A DNA stretch of 40,952 bases from Rhizobium skierniewicense (GCF_014196515.1 NZ_JACIDV010000021.1:1-40952), one strand, 5' to 3'. Shown: positions 7,398 to 16,196, counted from the first letter of the stretch. Notes: generated by a model from the letters alone, not told the origin. Program-made: numbers and translations.

Positions 7398-8675
7398 TTA
7401 TAGTTCTGCCGATCGAGCGCTTTTCAACTTGGTCATTGATTGCCTAATACAGCCGATGGCGAAAAGTGAAATGGGATACAGCAGTAGAAAACTAAACCCA
7501 TGGACAAGAAAAATCCAGCCAATCATCGCCACGGCACCGATGAACCACGCCGCCGGTACACGGCGCTTAAACTTTAGATACGCCAGAATGGAGAAGCCAA
7601 GAAGAATGATAAAACCTTGTGTTGTCAGCATGAATGCGGTCGATGGAGATGTCCCTGAAATCTCGATCAGTCCTATAAAAACGGTGTAAATCGTTGCGGC
7701 GGACAACAAAGATATAACCGGGGTTCCCTTGTCGTCCGTGCGACCGAGTGATTTCGGCAGCAGGGCAAGACTTCCCGCAGCATAAAAGGCCCGACTGGCA
7801 CCGAACACCCAGGAATTGGCGTTGGCAACCAGAACAACGACCATGGTGAACAAGAGCACGGTTCTGACGGGTCCAGTACCGAGAAGGGCCGAGAGACCGG
7901 AAACGCCTGTTACATCCACGCCAGCGTAAGCGGATGCGGATACAACCCATGCAAAGGCGAGATACAGGATGACGACGATCATAAAACTAAACCAGTAGAT
8001 ACGAGGAATAGTTTTTTCGGGATCTCGCACTTCTTCCAGTCCGAAAGATAGATTTTCCCAGCCCTGGAATGCCCAGAAGACGATAACACAACCGGCCCAG
8101 AGCGCATTGATGTTTGGCGTGTAATTCATCACGTCACGGGTCAAAGTTTGACTAGCAATCCCGAGATTGCTCAGGGAAAGGACCACGATTCCGGTCATGA
8201 TAATCAGGACGGAGATTACAATAAGCTGGTTGACGACAGCGAGGTTATGCACGCCACGGAGATTCATCAGTGTTGCGAACCATGCAACAGCGATGGCAAT
8301 TGGGCCGCGCCAAGTGGTCGGATCCAAATTGAGAAGTTCTGAGGCGTAGGCGCCGATGACCAGAAAGAACGCGGGCATGCCAACCGCCAATGCGCCGCAG
8401 GCGATGAGCGTAAATCCGCCTCGGCTCCAATTGCCAATGGCATAGGTAGCAAAACCTGCTACCCCTTCTGAAGAAGCGAGTCGGTAACCCAGCTCCGAAA
8501 AAATGTGGATTGTCGGTGCTATGCAAAGGGCTACGACGACCCATGAAAAAAGAGCCGTTACGGGGTCCGTTTCACTGATGACGAGCCCGGGCAAACCAAA
8601 TAAGCCCGAGCCAATGACCATCGATATCGCGATGGCGGTACCGTTTCGGGACGTCAAATTTCTAACAAGCGCCAT
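7398..8675 (-). CDS. APC-superfamily amino acid/amine transporter
   Basis: A 425-residue protein with about twelve hydrophobic segments. The first helix carries GSGLFGLPG, the unwound substrate-binding motif of APC transporters. The sixth-helix region reads GWENLSFGLEEVRDPEKTIPR, another family hallmark. The ATG at 8675 is chosen because the family usually begins a few residues before the RNGTAIAIS block; an upstream TTG would add 27 poorly matching residues. No strong ribosome site is visible for either. It is the most upstream gene of the one-strand block, separated by an AT-rich 239-base spacer from the membrane protein. It could import an amino acid precursor for the NOS-cluster pathway or export its product. 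Confidence 0.88.
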   Translation of the reverse strand: MALVRNLTSRNGTAIAISMVIGSGLFGLPGLVISETDPVTALFSWVVVALCIAPTIHIFSELGYRLASSEGVAGFATYAIGNWSRGGFTLIACGALAVGMPAFFLVIGAYASELLNLDPTTWRGPIAIAVAWFATLMNLRGVHNLAVVNQLIVISVLIIMTGIVVLSLSNLGIASQTLTRDVMNYTPNINALWAGCVIVFWAFQGWENLSFGLEEVRDPEKTIPRIYWFSFMIVVILYLAFAWVVSASAYAGVDVTGVSGLSALLGTGPVRTVLLFTMVVVLVANANSWVFGASRAFYAAGSLALLPKSLGRTDDKGTPVISLLSAATIYTVFIGLIEISGTSPSTAFMLTTQGFIILLGFSILAYLKFKRRVPAAWFIGAVAMIGWIFLVHGFSFLLLYPISLFAIGCIRQSMTKLKSARSAEL

Positions 8676-8927
8676 GATAGCCAACCAAATATCGCATCGC
8701 TTTGTTGAGGCGATGATAGCTTCTATATATTTAATTTTCCATGTTCGAACCAGCAAACAAATCTTACGGTTCTTGCAAAAATTAAAAGCCTCATATTGGC
8801 GTGGATATCTATCGACGCGTTTTGCAAGATGAAATTAATTAACCGTTTTACAGGTCTGACGATATGGTTAATGGATATAATGTCAACTGAAAATTGCATA
8901 AAATAATCAAAAATCAATTTTTCTCCC
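8676..8927. other. AT-rich non-coding stretch upstream of the APC transporter
   Basis: This stretch is visibly richer in A and T than the core genes to the right and has no credible gene. It should contain the promoter of the APC gene and perhaps of the whole cluster. I cannot point to a confident -35/-10 pair. Confidence 0.4.
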
Positions 8928-9460
8928 TCAAAAGTAAGGGTATCGTAGTTGCGTGACTGCCAAAACATGAAGGGCGAGAGTCGTAAAATCTGGTTTTACC
9001 GAGACTGCCGGGCCGCAAATGCTCCAAAAATCTATGTGTCTGGCAAGCAGTGTCGTTCCCACGCGTACGGAAGAATTTCGACAGAGTAAATCAAAAGGCT
9101 GACCCCCCCAGGTGGTCGCCATTTCCACACGCCACACTTCATGCCAATTGTGCATCATCACGAGCTTGTGAGGACGCTGCAGTCCAGCCATTCTGAGACG
9201 GATTGATCCGGAGGCGGCGATAGAAGGTGACTGGTCGTGTCGTTTTGAACACGTCTCTCCAACCGTGAGGAATTCAGTCCTGAGGTTAAAGTTGCTTCGG
9301 CACCAGCATAACGCCACACAACATCGCCAATCATGTCAGGAAAGGATTGCTTGGACCAAGAGACTTCATGAACCTCTAATTCGCGGCCGGTACAATGGCA
9401 TGCTGCGGCGATGAAAATATCGTCTACGGTTTGAACCGCGTCTGGTTTGGCGCTGGCCAT
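8928..9460 (-). pseudogene. Probable frameshifted gene of unknown family
   Basis: Two overlapping frames on the same strand look like halves of one product. The first runs from the ATG at 9460 (MASAKPDAVQTVDD, then FPDMIGDVVWRYAGAEA). The second takes over around 9270-9317 and runs to a stop at 8928 (GLQRPHKLVMMHNWHEVWRVE, ending TQLRYPYF). Neither alone looks complete. I recognise no family. It sits between the cluster and an IS3 remnant, a typical place for decayed genes. A random pair of open frames is also possible. Confidence 0.35.
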
Positions 9461-9470
9461 TTCGTATAAG

Positions 9471-9731
9471 TTATGCGGCCATGGCTGTTGCGTCGAGCTT
9501 GGCGTAAGACTGCCCCTCGGCTTCGACTGGCGCTATGTTGCCTAGGGGCTCGAGAAGATGGATGACCTTGGCGTTAAAGAAACCGTTGATCGTGTCGGTG
9601 AGTGCGTTACCGCTACTGTCGCCGACGCCTGCGACGTAGGGCTCGATTTCAGCTTCTGCCGGCCGCTCGGAAAGCCGAAAGGGCACGTATTGGACGCCTC
9701 TGTTCGCGTGCCGCATGAGGCCACCGCCACG
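9471..9731 (-). pseudogene. IS3-family orfB C-terminal remnant with internal deletion
   Basis: The frame reads GGLMRHANRGVQYV, then a GVGDSSGNALTDTINGFFNAKVIH-like block, then LLEPLGNIAPVEAE and ends DATAMAA before the stop. Intact IS3-type OrfB has HSDRGxQY, VGDSYDNALAETINGLYK-E-VIH, about 25 residues, then LLEPIGNIPPAEAE. Here VIH joins LLEP directly, so that segment is deleted, and the upstream catalytic region is absent. It is a dead transposase tail. With the IS21 and IS5 pieces on the far side it brackets the NOS cluster with mobile-element debris. Confidence 0.8.
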
Positions 9732-10143
9732 CGCTGGGCGCCGATCATGAAGAGGCTACTCAGAACATCGCGGACAAGTCAGCATGCGCCTTCCGGCACG
9801 CCCGCGGGGCGTTGCGCATCCGAAGAAGCGATCGGTATTCTTAGCCAAAGGCGTAGCAAGCCGTTAGCCTGACGGCTTCCAGCGAAGTCGACCTACAGGG
9901 CTAAAGATTGTTGCGATGCAGTCCAAGATACATAGGTGGGGCAGTCGATTTGCGGTACTGCGCATTGGAATGGAAGCGGCAGCTACCGGCGTCGCGTTGT
10001 TTGGCGGTGCGAATGAGCGGGTCCTACCGTTTCGATGCAGAATTTTATCTGCAAACAGCTTCATCCATAACTCAGCCGGAGCATGAAGTTAGAGTTTTGC
10101 CTAGTGGCTTGATATTAATGTAAAATAACAAATTCTGGAAATT
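9732..10143. other. Gene-free segment between IS3 remnant and tRNA-Ala
   Basis: No gene, promoter or repeat is supported here. The open frames present have no ribosome sites or motifs. This is where an attachment-site scar of an island inserted at the tRNA would be expected, but I see no second copy of the tRNA 3' end in the window. Confidence 0.4.
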
Positions 10144-10219
<76 letters not shown>

Positions 10220-10315
10220 ATAAGGGTTCCGGTGTGTTTCTCCGGTTCCGGGAACCAACGCATTATCTGCGTCGGTGGCGCTTGATACTTCTGCTTCTGG
10301 AAGATGGCAAGCCGA

Positions 10316-10351
10316 AAAGTTCGCCCGACGACATTTTTTTGACGTCGGGCG
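10316..10351 (-). terminator. Putative terminator after the FYDLN gene
   Basis: CGCCCGACG (10322-10330) and CGTCGGGCG (10343-10351) form a perfect 9-bp stem with a 12-base loop. On the minus strand the stem is followed by AACTTTTC, a weak T-run. It lies just downstream of the FYDLN gene stop and before the tRNA. Confidence 0.55.
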
Positions 10352-10367
10352 GTAATTCCTGTGTCAA

Positions 10368-10757
10368 TCAGGTTTCGTCGTCATCACCGTTCACGCCGAT
10401 GATGCCTGAGACATCGTCGTCATCTTCATCTTCATCGGCTTCCAGGAACGTGTCGTCGTCGTCGTCAAGCTCGACGTCATCGTCACCTTCGATATCAGGA
10501 ATGTCATCACCGCTCGCATCGCTGTCGGCGTCTTCCGAAGGAACGAGTTCGACTTCCGTGTTCTCGATGTCGACTTCGGCAACTTCTTCTTCTTCAGCCT
10601 GCTGTTCCATCTTCTTGGCTGCAGTCGTTTCCTCGAAGAAGGAAAGCGGCCAGGACTTGCCGGAATAAGGAGAAACGATCGGGTCGCGATTCAGGTCGTA
10701 GAACTTCTTGCCGGTATCCGGGTCTGTCCGCTTGGTTCCAAGGTCCGCTTTTGCCAC
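10368..10757 (-). CDS. FYDLN acid-domain protein (TIGR02300 type)
   Basis: A 129-residue protein starting MAKADLGTKRTDPDTGKKFY and containing FYDLNRDPIVSPYSGKSWP, the signature that names the alphaproteobacterial FYDLN family. After about residue 55 the chain becomes extremely acidic, with long runs of Asp and Glu to the end. Function is unknown in the family. The gene is divergent from cmk. The ATG starts at the first family residue, so the start is secure. The repetitive GAT/GAC/GAA coding produces a serine-rich open frame on the opposite strand that is not a gene. Confidence 0.9.
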   Translation of the reverse strand: MAKADLGTKRTDPDTGKKFYDLNRDPIVSPYSGKSWPLSFFEETTAAKKMEQQAEEEEVAEVDIENTEVELVPSEDADSDASGDDIPDIEGDDDVELDDDDDTFLEADEDEDDDDVSGIIGVNGDDDET

Positions 10758-10914
10758 TGTCTAAGCCTCAAATTTTGAGATGGTTTCGGTGTGTACGCCG
10801 TAGTTTCCGGCAGTAGACGGTAAAATTCTAGCCGGTCCCATTAATCGTTGATGTCTTTCGTGTCAAAGATAAACTTTGCAAAGGGGATATACATCAGCGG
10901 TTAGGAAGGCATTG

Positions 10915-10971
10915 ATGATGCATCACGGTGATTATAAGAACGATCCGTTCGCCACCGTGTTCAAATCGTAG
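10915..10971 (+). CDS. Possible 18-residue leader peptide upstream of cmk
   Basis: ATGATGCATCACGGTGATTA begins an 18-codon frame (MMHHGDYKNDPFATVFKS) ending TAG, preceded by AGGAAGG at 10903-10909, a better ribosome site than the one at cmk. It stops 15 bases before the cmk ATG. It could be a short translated leader coupling translation to cmk, or the end of a remodelled junction where aroA used to be. I have no family match; chance is possible. Confidence 0.3.
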   Translation: MMHHGDYKNDPFATVFKS

Positions 10972-10986
10972 CGGGATATATTTATA

Positions 10987-11619
10987 ATGACATTCACGAT
11001 CGCCATAGATGGACCAGCTGCTGCCGGGAAGGGTACGTTGTCCAGAAAAATAGCCGAAGTCTATGGCTTCCACCATCTGGACACGGGCCTGACCTACCGC
11101 GCGACCGCAAAGGCGTTGCTCGACGCAGGGTTGCCTCTGGATGACGAGAGTGCTGCACAAAGAGCGGCGGCGGCTCTGGATTTGGCACGGCTGGATCGGG
11201 GCGAACTGGCAAAGCACGAGATCGGAGAAGCGGCCTCCAGGGTTGCCGTCATGCCTGCGGTTCGCCGTGCGTTGGTGGAGGCGCAACGCGCATTCGCAAT
11301 AACGGAGCCGGGAGCCGTTTTGGACGGTCGTGACATCGGAACTGTGGTTTGCCCCGAGGCGCAGGTAAAACTCTACGTGACCGCCTCACCGGAGGTGCGC
11401 GCGCGGCGGCGTTATGACGAGATTGTCAGCGCAGGTGCCGAAGCCGATTTCGATACGGTGTTTTCAGACGTCAAGAAGCGCGACGAACGCGATATGGGCA
11501 GAAGCGATAGTCCTTTGAAGCCAGCGCAAGACGCGCACTTGCTTGATACGTCTAAAATGGGTATAGAGGCGGCGTTTCAAGCGGCAAAGTCAATCATCGA
11601 CGCTGCCTTGAAGAGATAA
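10987..11619 (+). CDS. cmk: Cytidylate kinase
   Basis: A 210-residue (d)CMP kinase, which phosphorylates CMP/dCMP with ATP in the cytoplasm for nucleotide supply. The P-loop is GPAAAGKGT (9-17). LDTGLTYRA is the conserved CMP-binding region, [13 protein letters not shown] is a strong Cmk signature, and RARRR plus RDxRDxxR-like [15 protein letters not shown] form the lid. Length is normal. cmk followed by rpsA is a widely conserved pair, here with a 165-base spacer. The ribosome site is weak (GCGGGA further upstream). In rhizobia I recall aroA directly before cmk; here it is missing. Confidence 0.96.
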   Translation: MTFTIAIDGPAAAGKGTLSRKIAEVYGFHHLDTGLTYRATAKALLDAGLPLDDESAAQRAAAALDLARLDRGELAKHEIGEAASRVAVMPAVRRALVEAQRAFAITEPGAVLDGRDIGTVVCPEAQVKLYVTASPEVRARRRYDEIVSAGAEADFDTVFSDVKKRDERDMGRSDSPLKPAQDAHLLDTSKMGIEAAFQAAKSIIDAALKR

Positions 11620-11752
11620 TATGTGCGGGGAACCGGAACATCTGGCCCCCGTTTAGACTGGAATATCCCGAAAGCATGCCCTGCGCCGGAAAGTCTCATC
11701 AAAGAGGCGGGTATGGATTTTGGGAATGATCAACACGAACCCCCGGTGCTTT

Positions 11753-11770
11753 GTATCCCTTTGTGGATAC
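11753..11770 (+). promoter_or_regulatory. Small hairpin in the rpsA leader
   Basis: GTATCC and GGATAC pair around a CTTTGT loop directly before the TCAGGAGA ribosome site of rpsA. In E. coli, S1 represses its own mRNA through leader hairpins. A comparable role here is inferred only from position. Confidence 0.4.
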
Positions 11771-11784
11771 TCTCAGGAGATTGA

Positions 11785-13485
11785 ATGTCAGTAGCTACAC
11801 CCACGCGCGACGATTTCGCAGCCCTGCTGGAAGAGTCCTTTGCGTCTAACGACCTTGCTGAAGGCTATGTTGCCAAAGGTATCGTCACGGCGATCGAAAA
11901 GGACGTTGCGATCGTTGACGTCGGCCTCAAGGTTGAAGGCCGCATCGCGCTCAAGGAATTCGGTGCACGTTCGAAAGACGGCGGCCTGAAGGTCGGCGAC
12001 GAAGTTGAAGTTTACGTTGAGCGGATTGAAAACGCTCTGGGCGAAGCCGTTCTATCGCGCGAAAAGGCTCGCCGCGAAGAGAGCTGGGTCAAGCTCGAAG
12101 CCAAGTTCGAAGCTGGCGAACGCGTCGAAGGCGTTATTTTCAACCAGGTCAAGGGTGGATTCACCGTCGATCTGGACGGCGCTGTCGCGTTCCTTCCACG
12201 TTCGCAGGTCGACATTCGTCCGATCCGCGACGTGACACCGTTGATGCACAACGCGCAGCCGTTCGAAATCCTCAAGATGGACAAGCGCCGTGGCAACATC
12301 GTTGTCTCGCGTCGTACGGTTCTCGAAGAGTCCCGCGCCGAACAGCGTTCTGAAATCGTTCAGAACCTCGAAGAAGGCCAGGTCGTTGACGGCGTTGTCA
12401 AGAACATCACCGACTACGGTGCGTTTGTTGACCTCGGCGGCATCGATGGCCTGCTGCACGTCACGGATATGGCTTGGCGCCGTGTCAACCATCCTTCGGA
12501 AATTCTCAACATTGGCCAGTCGGTCAAAGTTCAGATCATCCGTATCAACCAGGAAACCCACCGTATCTCGCTCGGCATGAAGCAGCTCGAGTCTGATCCT
12601 TGGGATGGCATTTCTGCCAAGTATCCAGTTGGCAAGAAGATTTCTGGTACCGTTACCAACATCACCGACTACGGCGCATTCGTAGAGCTGGAGCCAGGCA
12701 TCGAAGGCCTGATTCACATCTCGGAAATGTCCTGGACCAAGAAGAACGTACACCCCGGCAAGATCCTGTCCACAACACAGGACGTCGACGTTGTTGTTCT
12801 CGAAGTCGATCCTTCCAAGCGTCGTATTTCGCTGGGCCTCAAGCAGACGCTTGAAAACCCATGGCAGGCATTTGCCTTCAGCCATCCGGCCGGCACTGAA
12901 GTTGAAGGCGAAGTCAAGAACAAGACTGAATTCGGTCTGTTCATCGGCCTCGAAGGCGACGTTGACGGTATGGTTCACCTGTCCGACCTCGACTGGAACC
13001 GTCCAGGCGAGCAGGTCATCGAGGAATACAACAAGGGTGACACCGTAAAGGCTGTTGTTCTTGACGTAGACGTCGAGAAGGAACGCATCTCGCTCGGCAT
13101 CAAGCAGCTTGGCAAGGATGCTGTCGGCGAAGCCGCAACATCCGGCGAACTTCGCAAGAACGCCGTTGTTTCCGCTGAAGTTATCGCGGTGAACGAAGGT
13201 GGCATCGAAGTGAAGCTGGTGGCTCATGAAGACATCACATCCTTCATTCGCCGCAACGACTTGGCACGTGATCGCGATGATCAGCGTCCTGAGCGCTTCT
13301 CGGTTGGCCAGGTTCTCGACGCCCGCGTCGTCAACTTCTCCAAGAAGGATCGCAAGGTCATGCTTTCGATCAAGGCTCTGGAAATCGCAGAAGAGAAGGA
13401 AGCTGTTGCTCAGTTCGGTTCGTCCGACAGCGGCGCTTCGCTCGGCGACATCCTTGGCGCGGCCCTCAAGGGTCGTACCGAGTAA
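11785..13485 (+). CDS. rpsA: 30S ribosomal protein S1
   Basis: A 566-residue protein with six S1 RNA-binding repeats. The later repeats each show the G-x-V-x-N-I-T-D-Y-G-A-F-V-D/E-L core followed by G-L-x-H-x-S/T and R-I-S-L-G-x-K-Q. S1 binds mRNA upstream of the start codon on the small subunit and unwinds it for initiation. The ATG is preceded by AGGAGA. Codon use is strongly biased to C-ending codons, as expected of a highly expressed gene. The gene ends with a strong terminator 25 bases after the stop, so the cmk-rpsA unit closes here. Confidence 0.98.
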   Translation: MSVATPTRDDFAALLEESFASNDLAEGYVAKGIVTAIEKDVAIVDVGLKVEGRIALKEFGARSKDGGLKVGDEVEVYVERIENALGEAVLSREKARREESWVKLEAKFEAGERVEGVIFNQVKGGFTVDLDGAVAFLPRSQVDIRPIRDVTPLMHNAQPFEILKMDKRRGNIVVSRRTVLEESRAEQRSEIVQNLEEGQVVDGVVKNITDYGAFVDLGGIDGLLHVTDMAWRRVNHPSEILNIGQSVKVQIIRINQETHRISLGMKQLESDPWDGISAKYPVGKKISGTVTNITDYGAFVELEPGIEGLIHISEMSWTKKNVHPGKILSTTQDVDVVVLEVDPSKRRISLGLKQTLENPWQAFAFSHPAGTEVEGEVKNKTEFGLFIGLEGDVDGMVHLSDLDWNRPGEQVIEEYNKGDTVKAVVLDVDVEKERISLGIKQLGKDAVGEAATSGELRKNAVVSAEVIAVNEGGIEVKLVAHEDITSFIRRNDLARDRDDQRPERFSVGQVLDARVVNFSKKDRKVMLSIKALEIAEEKEAVAQFGSSDSGASLGDILGAALKGRTE

Positions 13486-13509
13486 TCGGTCGAACAGTCT
13501 GAAATAATG

Positions 13510-13540
13510 AACCCGCCGGAGCGATCCGGCGGGTTTTTTG
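13510..13540 (+). terminator. Rho-independent terminator of rpsA
   Basis: AACCCGCCGGA (13510-13520) and TCCGGCGGGTT (13525-13535) form an 11-bp perfect stem closed by a GCGA tetraloop of the stable GNRA class, followed by a T-run. The pairing A's opposite the T-run make it partly bidirectional, which suits the convergent gene that ends at 13562. Confidence 0.93.
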
Positions 13541-13561
13541 TGTCTAAAACAGAAATGTATA

Positions 13562-15139
13562 TCAAGAGATACCGCTCATCCGCAGGTAGTAGGATTCAGC
13601 GTTGCGGGTCGATCCATCGTCATTTGCACCTTCCGACACCGAATGGTCGACCACTTCATCATTGGCGGGAGGCTGCTGTTCCTGATCAGTGCCTTGCTCC
13701 CGAGGGTCCTGGTGGTCATCGCCTTCGCTGGCCTGTTCTTCGGAGGAGGGCCATCGTCCACGCGGAGGGGCGTCGGATTCCGGCTCGTCTCCGGCTGCCG
13801 GATAATTCACGAAAGGAAGAGGGATACCGTCCTTTGCCACCATCGCAGCTGCCGCGCCTTGCAACATGGGTTGGTCGAGCATCGCCGCTTTGACGTCATG
13901 CGCGATGGCGGCTCTCTGCATGACGGCAGTCTCTGCGCGAATGTCGGTTAGGGCGGCGTCAGACTTAACTGCATCTGGATGAGTGTTAGAAGCCATCGCA
14001 CTTCGCAGGGGCAGTTTTTCTGTTTGATCGCTGTCTATATTCAAACTGGCCAAAAGCGGCGCCAGCGGTGCCATTATATCTGCCTGAGCAGGAAGCTTTC
14101 TGGCCGCCAAGGCCAAAAGCAGTCTTTCCAAGTCCTTTGCCGTCGCACCTGCAAACGCGGTGGTCACAGATGACATGGTCGCCCGTTCGGACATTTGCGG
14201 TATCGGGGGTTGCGGAGCCCGCGCGTTCGTATTGCCCTCTTCGGCGTCCAGGTTTGCGTGCAGGGGAAGGGTCGCTGCCGTTTGACTTTGTGTCTTGAGC
14301 GGCGCCGGAAGCTGCGTTGTGATCTCCCCATCCGTTGTCGCTGGTGGGAGATCTGCCATTCCCATCTGGCTAGGCGACGGCGGCCTGATCTGCGCCGTTC
14401 CTGCGTTGGATGGAAGAGGATCGGCCTTTCCCGAAGAATTGGGGTTCGGCGCTGGTATCGGCATAGTTTTATCGCTTGCGCCAAGGGATGGCGAGCCTGG
14501 CTGGTTTACGATTGCCGGATCGGTCTTCACGGGCATGCCCAAAACCACATCGAGTTCGCTTTGCGGCGCGAGTGTCGTGGCGGATGTTGCAGGTGGAAGC
14601 GTCCCGGCGCTTTTGATTTGCGGAAGGATGATACGGCTTTCCGGCACCATGTCCTGAAGGTAGGGTGTGATGGTCGGTTTAGGCGCGTTTTGGCTTGGGC
14701 TTGAACGGGACAGTTCGAACATAATAGCAAGCCGGGCCGCTTCGGGGCCGGATGAACTTTTGAGAATATTTGCCAGCATATCAATGCTGATACCGCGCAG
14801 GATGCTGCCCAATGCTTTCTCGAGCATTGCCTTCTGGTCTGCCGGAATCGTCTGAAGACTTGCCACAAGCCTGTTGACGTAGGTTTCCGCGGTTTCCCCA
14901 TCCATGCGGGCAATGTTCATCAGCTTGCCCAAGGTTTCGGCCAGCACGCTGACATTCTGGCTTAAACGCAGCTCGCCCGAAACAGCGCGTATATTGGCAT
15001 CGGTATCGATTGGCGGAATATCGGCCGGCTCTGGAGGGATAACAGGTGCGACTTTGGCAGGCTGTGGCGTCTCCGAACGCGGAGCGGACGTCGAAGACGA
15101 GAGATTGGCCAAGGATACGGCACTGACGGGCGGCAGCAT
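13562..15139 (-). CDS. Hypothetical protein rich in Pro, Ala and Ser
   Basis: A 525-residue protein that I do not recognise. The start at 15139 is chosen because AAGGAGG lies 6 bases upstream. An ordered helical part is likely around residues 45-145 (ISIDMLANILKS, PEAARLAIMFELSR). A long Pro/Ala/Ser/Thr linker follows, then a second Ala-rich helical stretch near 320-430, and a C-terminal tail dense in Asp, Glu, Gln and Arg. Such architecture is seen in flagellar hook-length proteins and in other secreted rulers, but no FliK C-terminal domain is evident and no flagellar gene is near. It converges on rpsA. No signal peptide is visible. Confidence 0.75.
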   Translation of the reverse strand: MLPPVSAVSLANLSSSTSAPRSETPQPAKVAPVIPPEPADIPPIDTDANIRAVSGELRLSQNVSVLAETLGKLMNIARMDGETAETYVNRLVASLQTIPADQKAMLEKALGSILRGISIDMLANILKSSSGPEAARLAIMFELSRSSPSQNAPKPTITPYLQDMVPESRIILPQIKSAGTLPPATSATTLAPQSELDVVLGMPVKTDPAIVNQPGSPSLGASDKTMPIPAPNPNSSGKADPLPSNAGTAQIRPPSPSQMGMADLPPATTDGEITTQLPAPLKTQSQTAATLPLHANLDAEEGNTNARAPQPPIPQMSERATMSSVTTAFAGATAKDLERLLLALAARKLPAQADIMAPLAPLLASLNIDSDQTEKLPLRSAMASNTHPDAVKSDAALTDIRAETAVMQRAAIAHDVKAAMLDQPMLQGAAAAMVAKDGIPLPFVNYPAAGDEPESDAPPRGRWPSSEEQASEGDDHQDPREQGTDQEQQPPANDEVVDHSVSEGANDDGSTRNAESYYLRMSGIS

Positions 15140-15410
15140 GGTGCGCCTCCTTCCTGGTGACACAGGCCTGGCGTCTGGCCGTCAAGTGTCAACGTGAGCG
15201 GTCCATGATTGCAACGAACCTTTGCGACGACGCAGGTGTTAGTACCGACCGCTCATGCGGGCCACTGTGGATTCGAGATGTCTTCCAGGACAAGCCGTAT
15301 GAACGCTGTCCGAATCGACATTCCCTAGAATGACGAAAACGCATTAAGGATTTGCTAACCACGGTGAACGGGATGACGGCCTCAAATGCGCAATGTTCAT
15401 CCTTGGTCGA

Positions 15411-16037
15411 TCAGCTATGTGCGAAGATGTCCGTGTCGTCCCAACCCAGCAGGTCGAGCTTGGCGCGCATGGGCAGAAAAGCAAAGCACGCCTCGGCGTG
15501 TTCGTAGCGCCCATCCCGCAAAAGGCGTCCCGTCAGTTTTTCGCGCAGCGCATGCAGGTAGAGCACATCGGAGGCTGCATATTCGAGTTGAGCCGGCGAC
15601 AGTTTTTCCGCTGCCCAGTCGGATGACTGTTGCGCCTTTGAAATATCCACCTCAAGCATTTCCTTGAGATTGTCCTTCAAACCATGGCGGTCGGTGTAGG
15701 TGCGGCACAGGCGTGAGGCGATCTTGGTGCAGAACACAGGTGAAGATGTAACGCCGAACGTATGGAAAAGCACGGCAATGTCGAACCGGCCATAATGGAA
15801 TATCTTCTGGCGGCTTGGGTCTGCCAGCATGGCGGTGAGGTTCGGCGCTTCCGTCTGACCGGAGGCAATGCGAATAACATCCGCAGTTCCATCGCCGGGT
15901 GAAAGCTGAACCACACAGAGCCGGTCGCGACGGGGGACGAGGCCAAGCGTTTCAGTATCGATGGCGATCGCGCCGGTGTATCGAGCGGCATCGTCGAAGG
16001 AGATATCGCCTTCATGATAACGAATTTTCGCGGCCAT
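15411..16037 (-). CDS. RNase D-like 3'-5' exonuclease
   Basis: A 208-residue DEDD-family exonuclease. The acidic residues are visible: IDTET gives Asp27 and Glu29, GRFD gives Asp86, and YAASD gives Tyr153 and Asp157 (the DEDDy subtype). They coordinate two metal ions for 3'-end trimming of RNA. E. coli RNase D is about 375 residues with HRDC domains; this short form has only the catalytic domain, as in many alphaproteobacteria. The ATG at 16037 follows GGAG; an upstream GTG is possible. It is divergent from the deoxyribosyltransferase gene, with 159 bases between starts. Confidence 0.9.
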   Translation of the reverse strand: MAAKIRYHEGDISFDDAARYTGAIAIDTETLGLVPRRDRLCVVQLSPGDGTADVIRIASGQTEAPNLTAMLADPSRQKIFHYGRFDIAVLFHTFGVTSSPVFCTKIASRLCRTYTDRHGLKDNLKEMLEVDISKAQQSSDWAAEKLSPAQLEYAASDVLYLHALREKLTGRLLRDGRYEHAEACFAFLPMRAKLDLLGWDDTDIFAHS

Positions 16038-16196
16038 TTTTTTCTCCACTGCTGGATTGTCGAGCCGCTATAACGGAAACCGTCCGGCCGCGATACCGGG
16101 CACGCCGCTTTTCTGACCTTGTACTGCCCTTGCATCGTTGAGGTGTCGCGCGATAGTTTGAGCCGATATTTCCAGCAACGAAAAGCGTTCATATCC

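Noticed and set aside
811..8675. A thaxtomin-type nitration cluster
   Set aside because: A NOS homologue is present, but there is no TxtE-like P450 and no non-ribosomal peptide synthetase.
10234..10668. Serine-rich 144-residue frame opposite the FYDLN gene
   Set aside because: The Ser runs are the complement of Asp/Glu codons in the acidic tail of the real protein.
12052..13227. 391-residue open frame antisense to rpsA
   Set aside because: It is a shadow created by the biased codon use of rpsA; no ribosome site and no domain.
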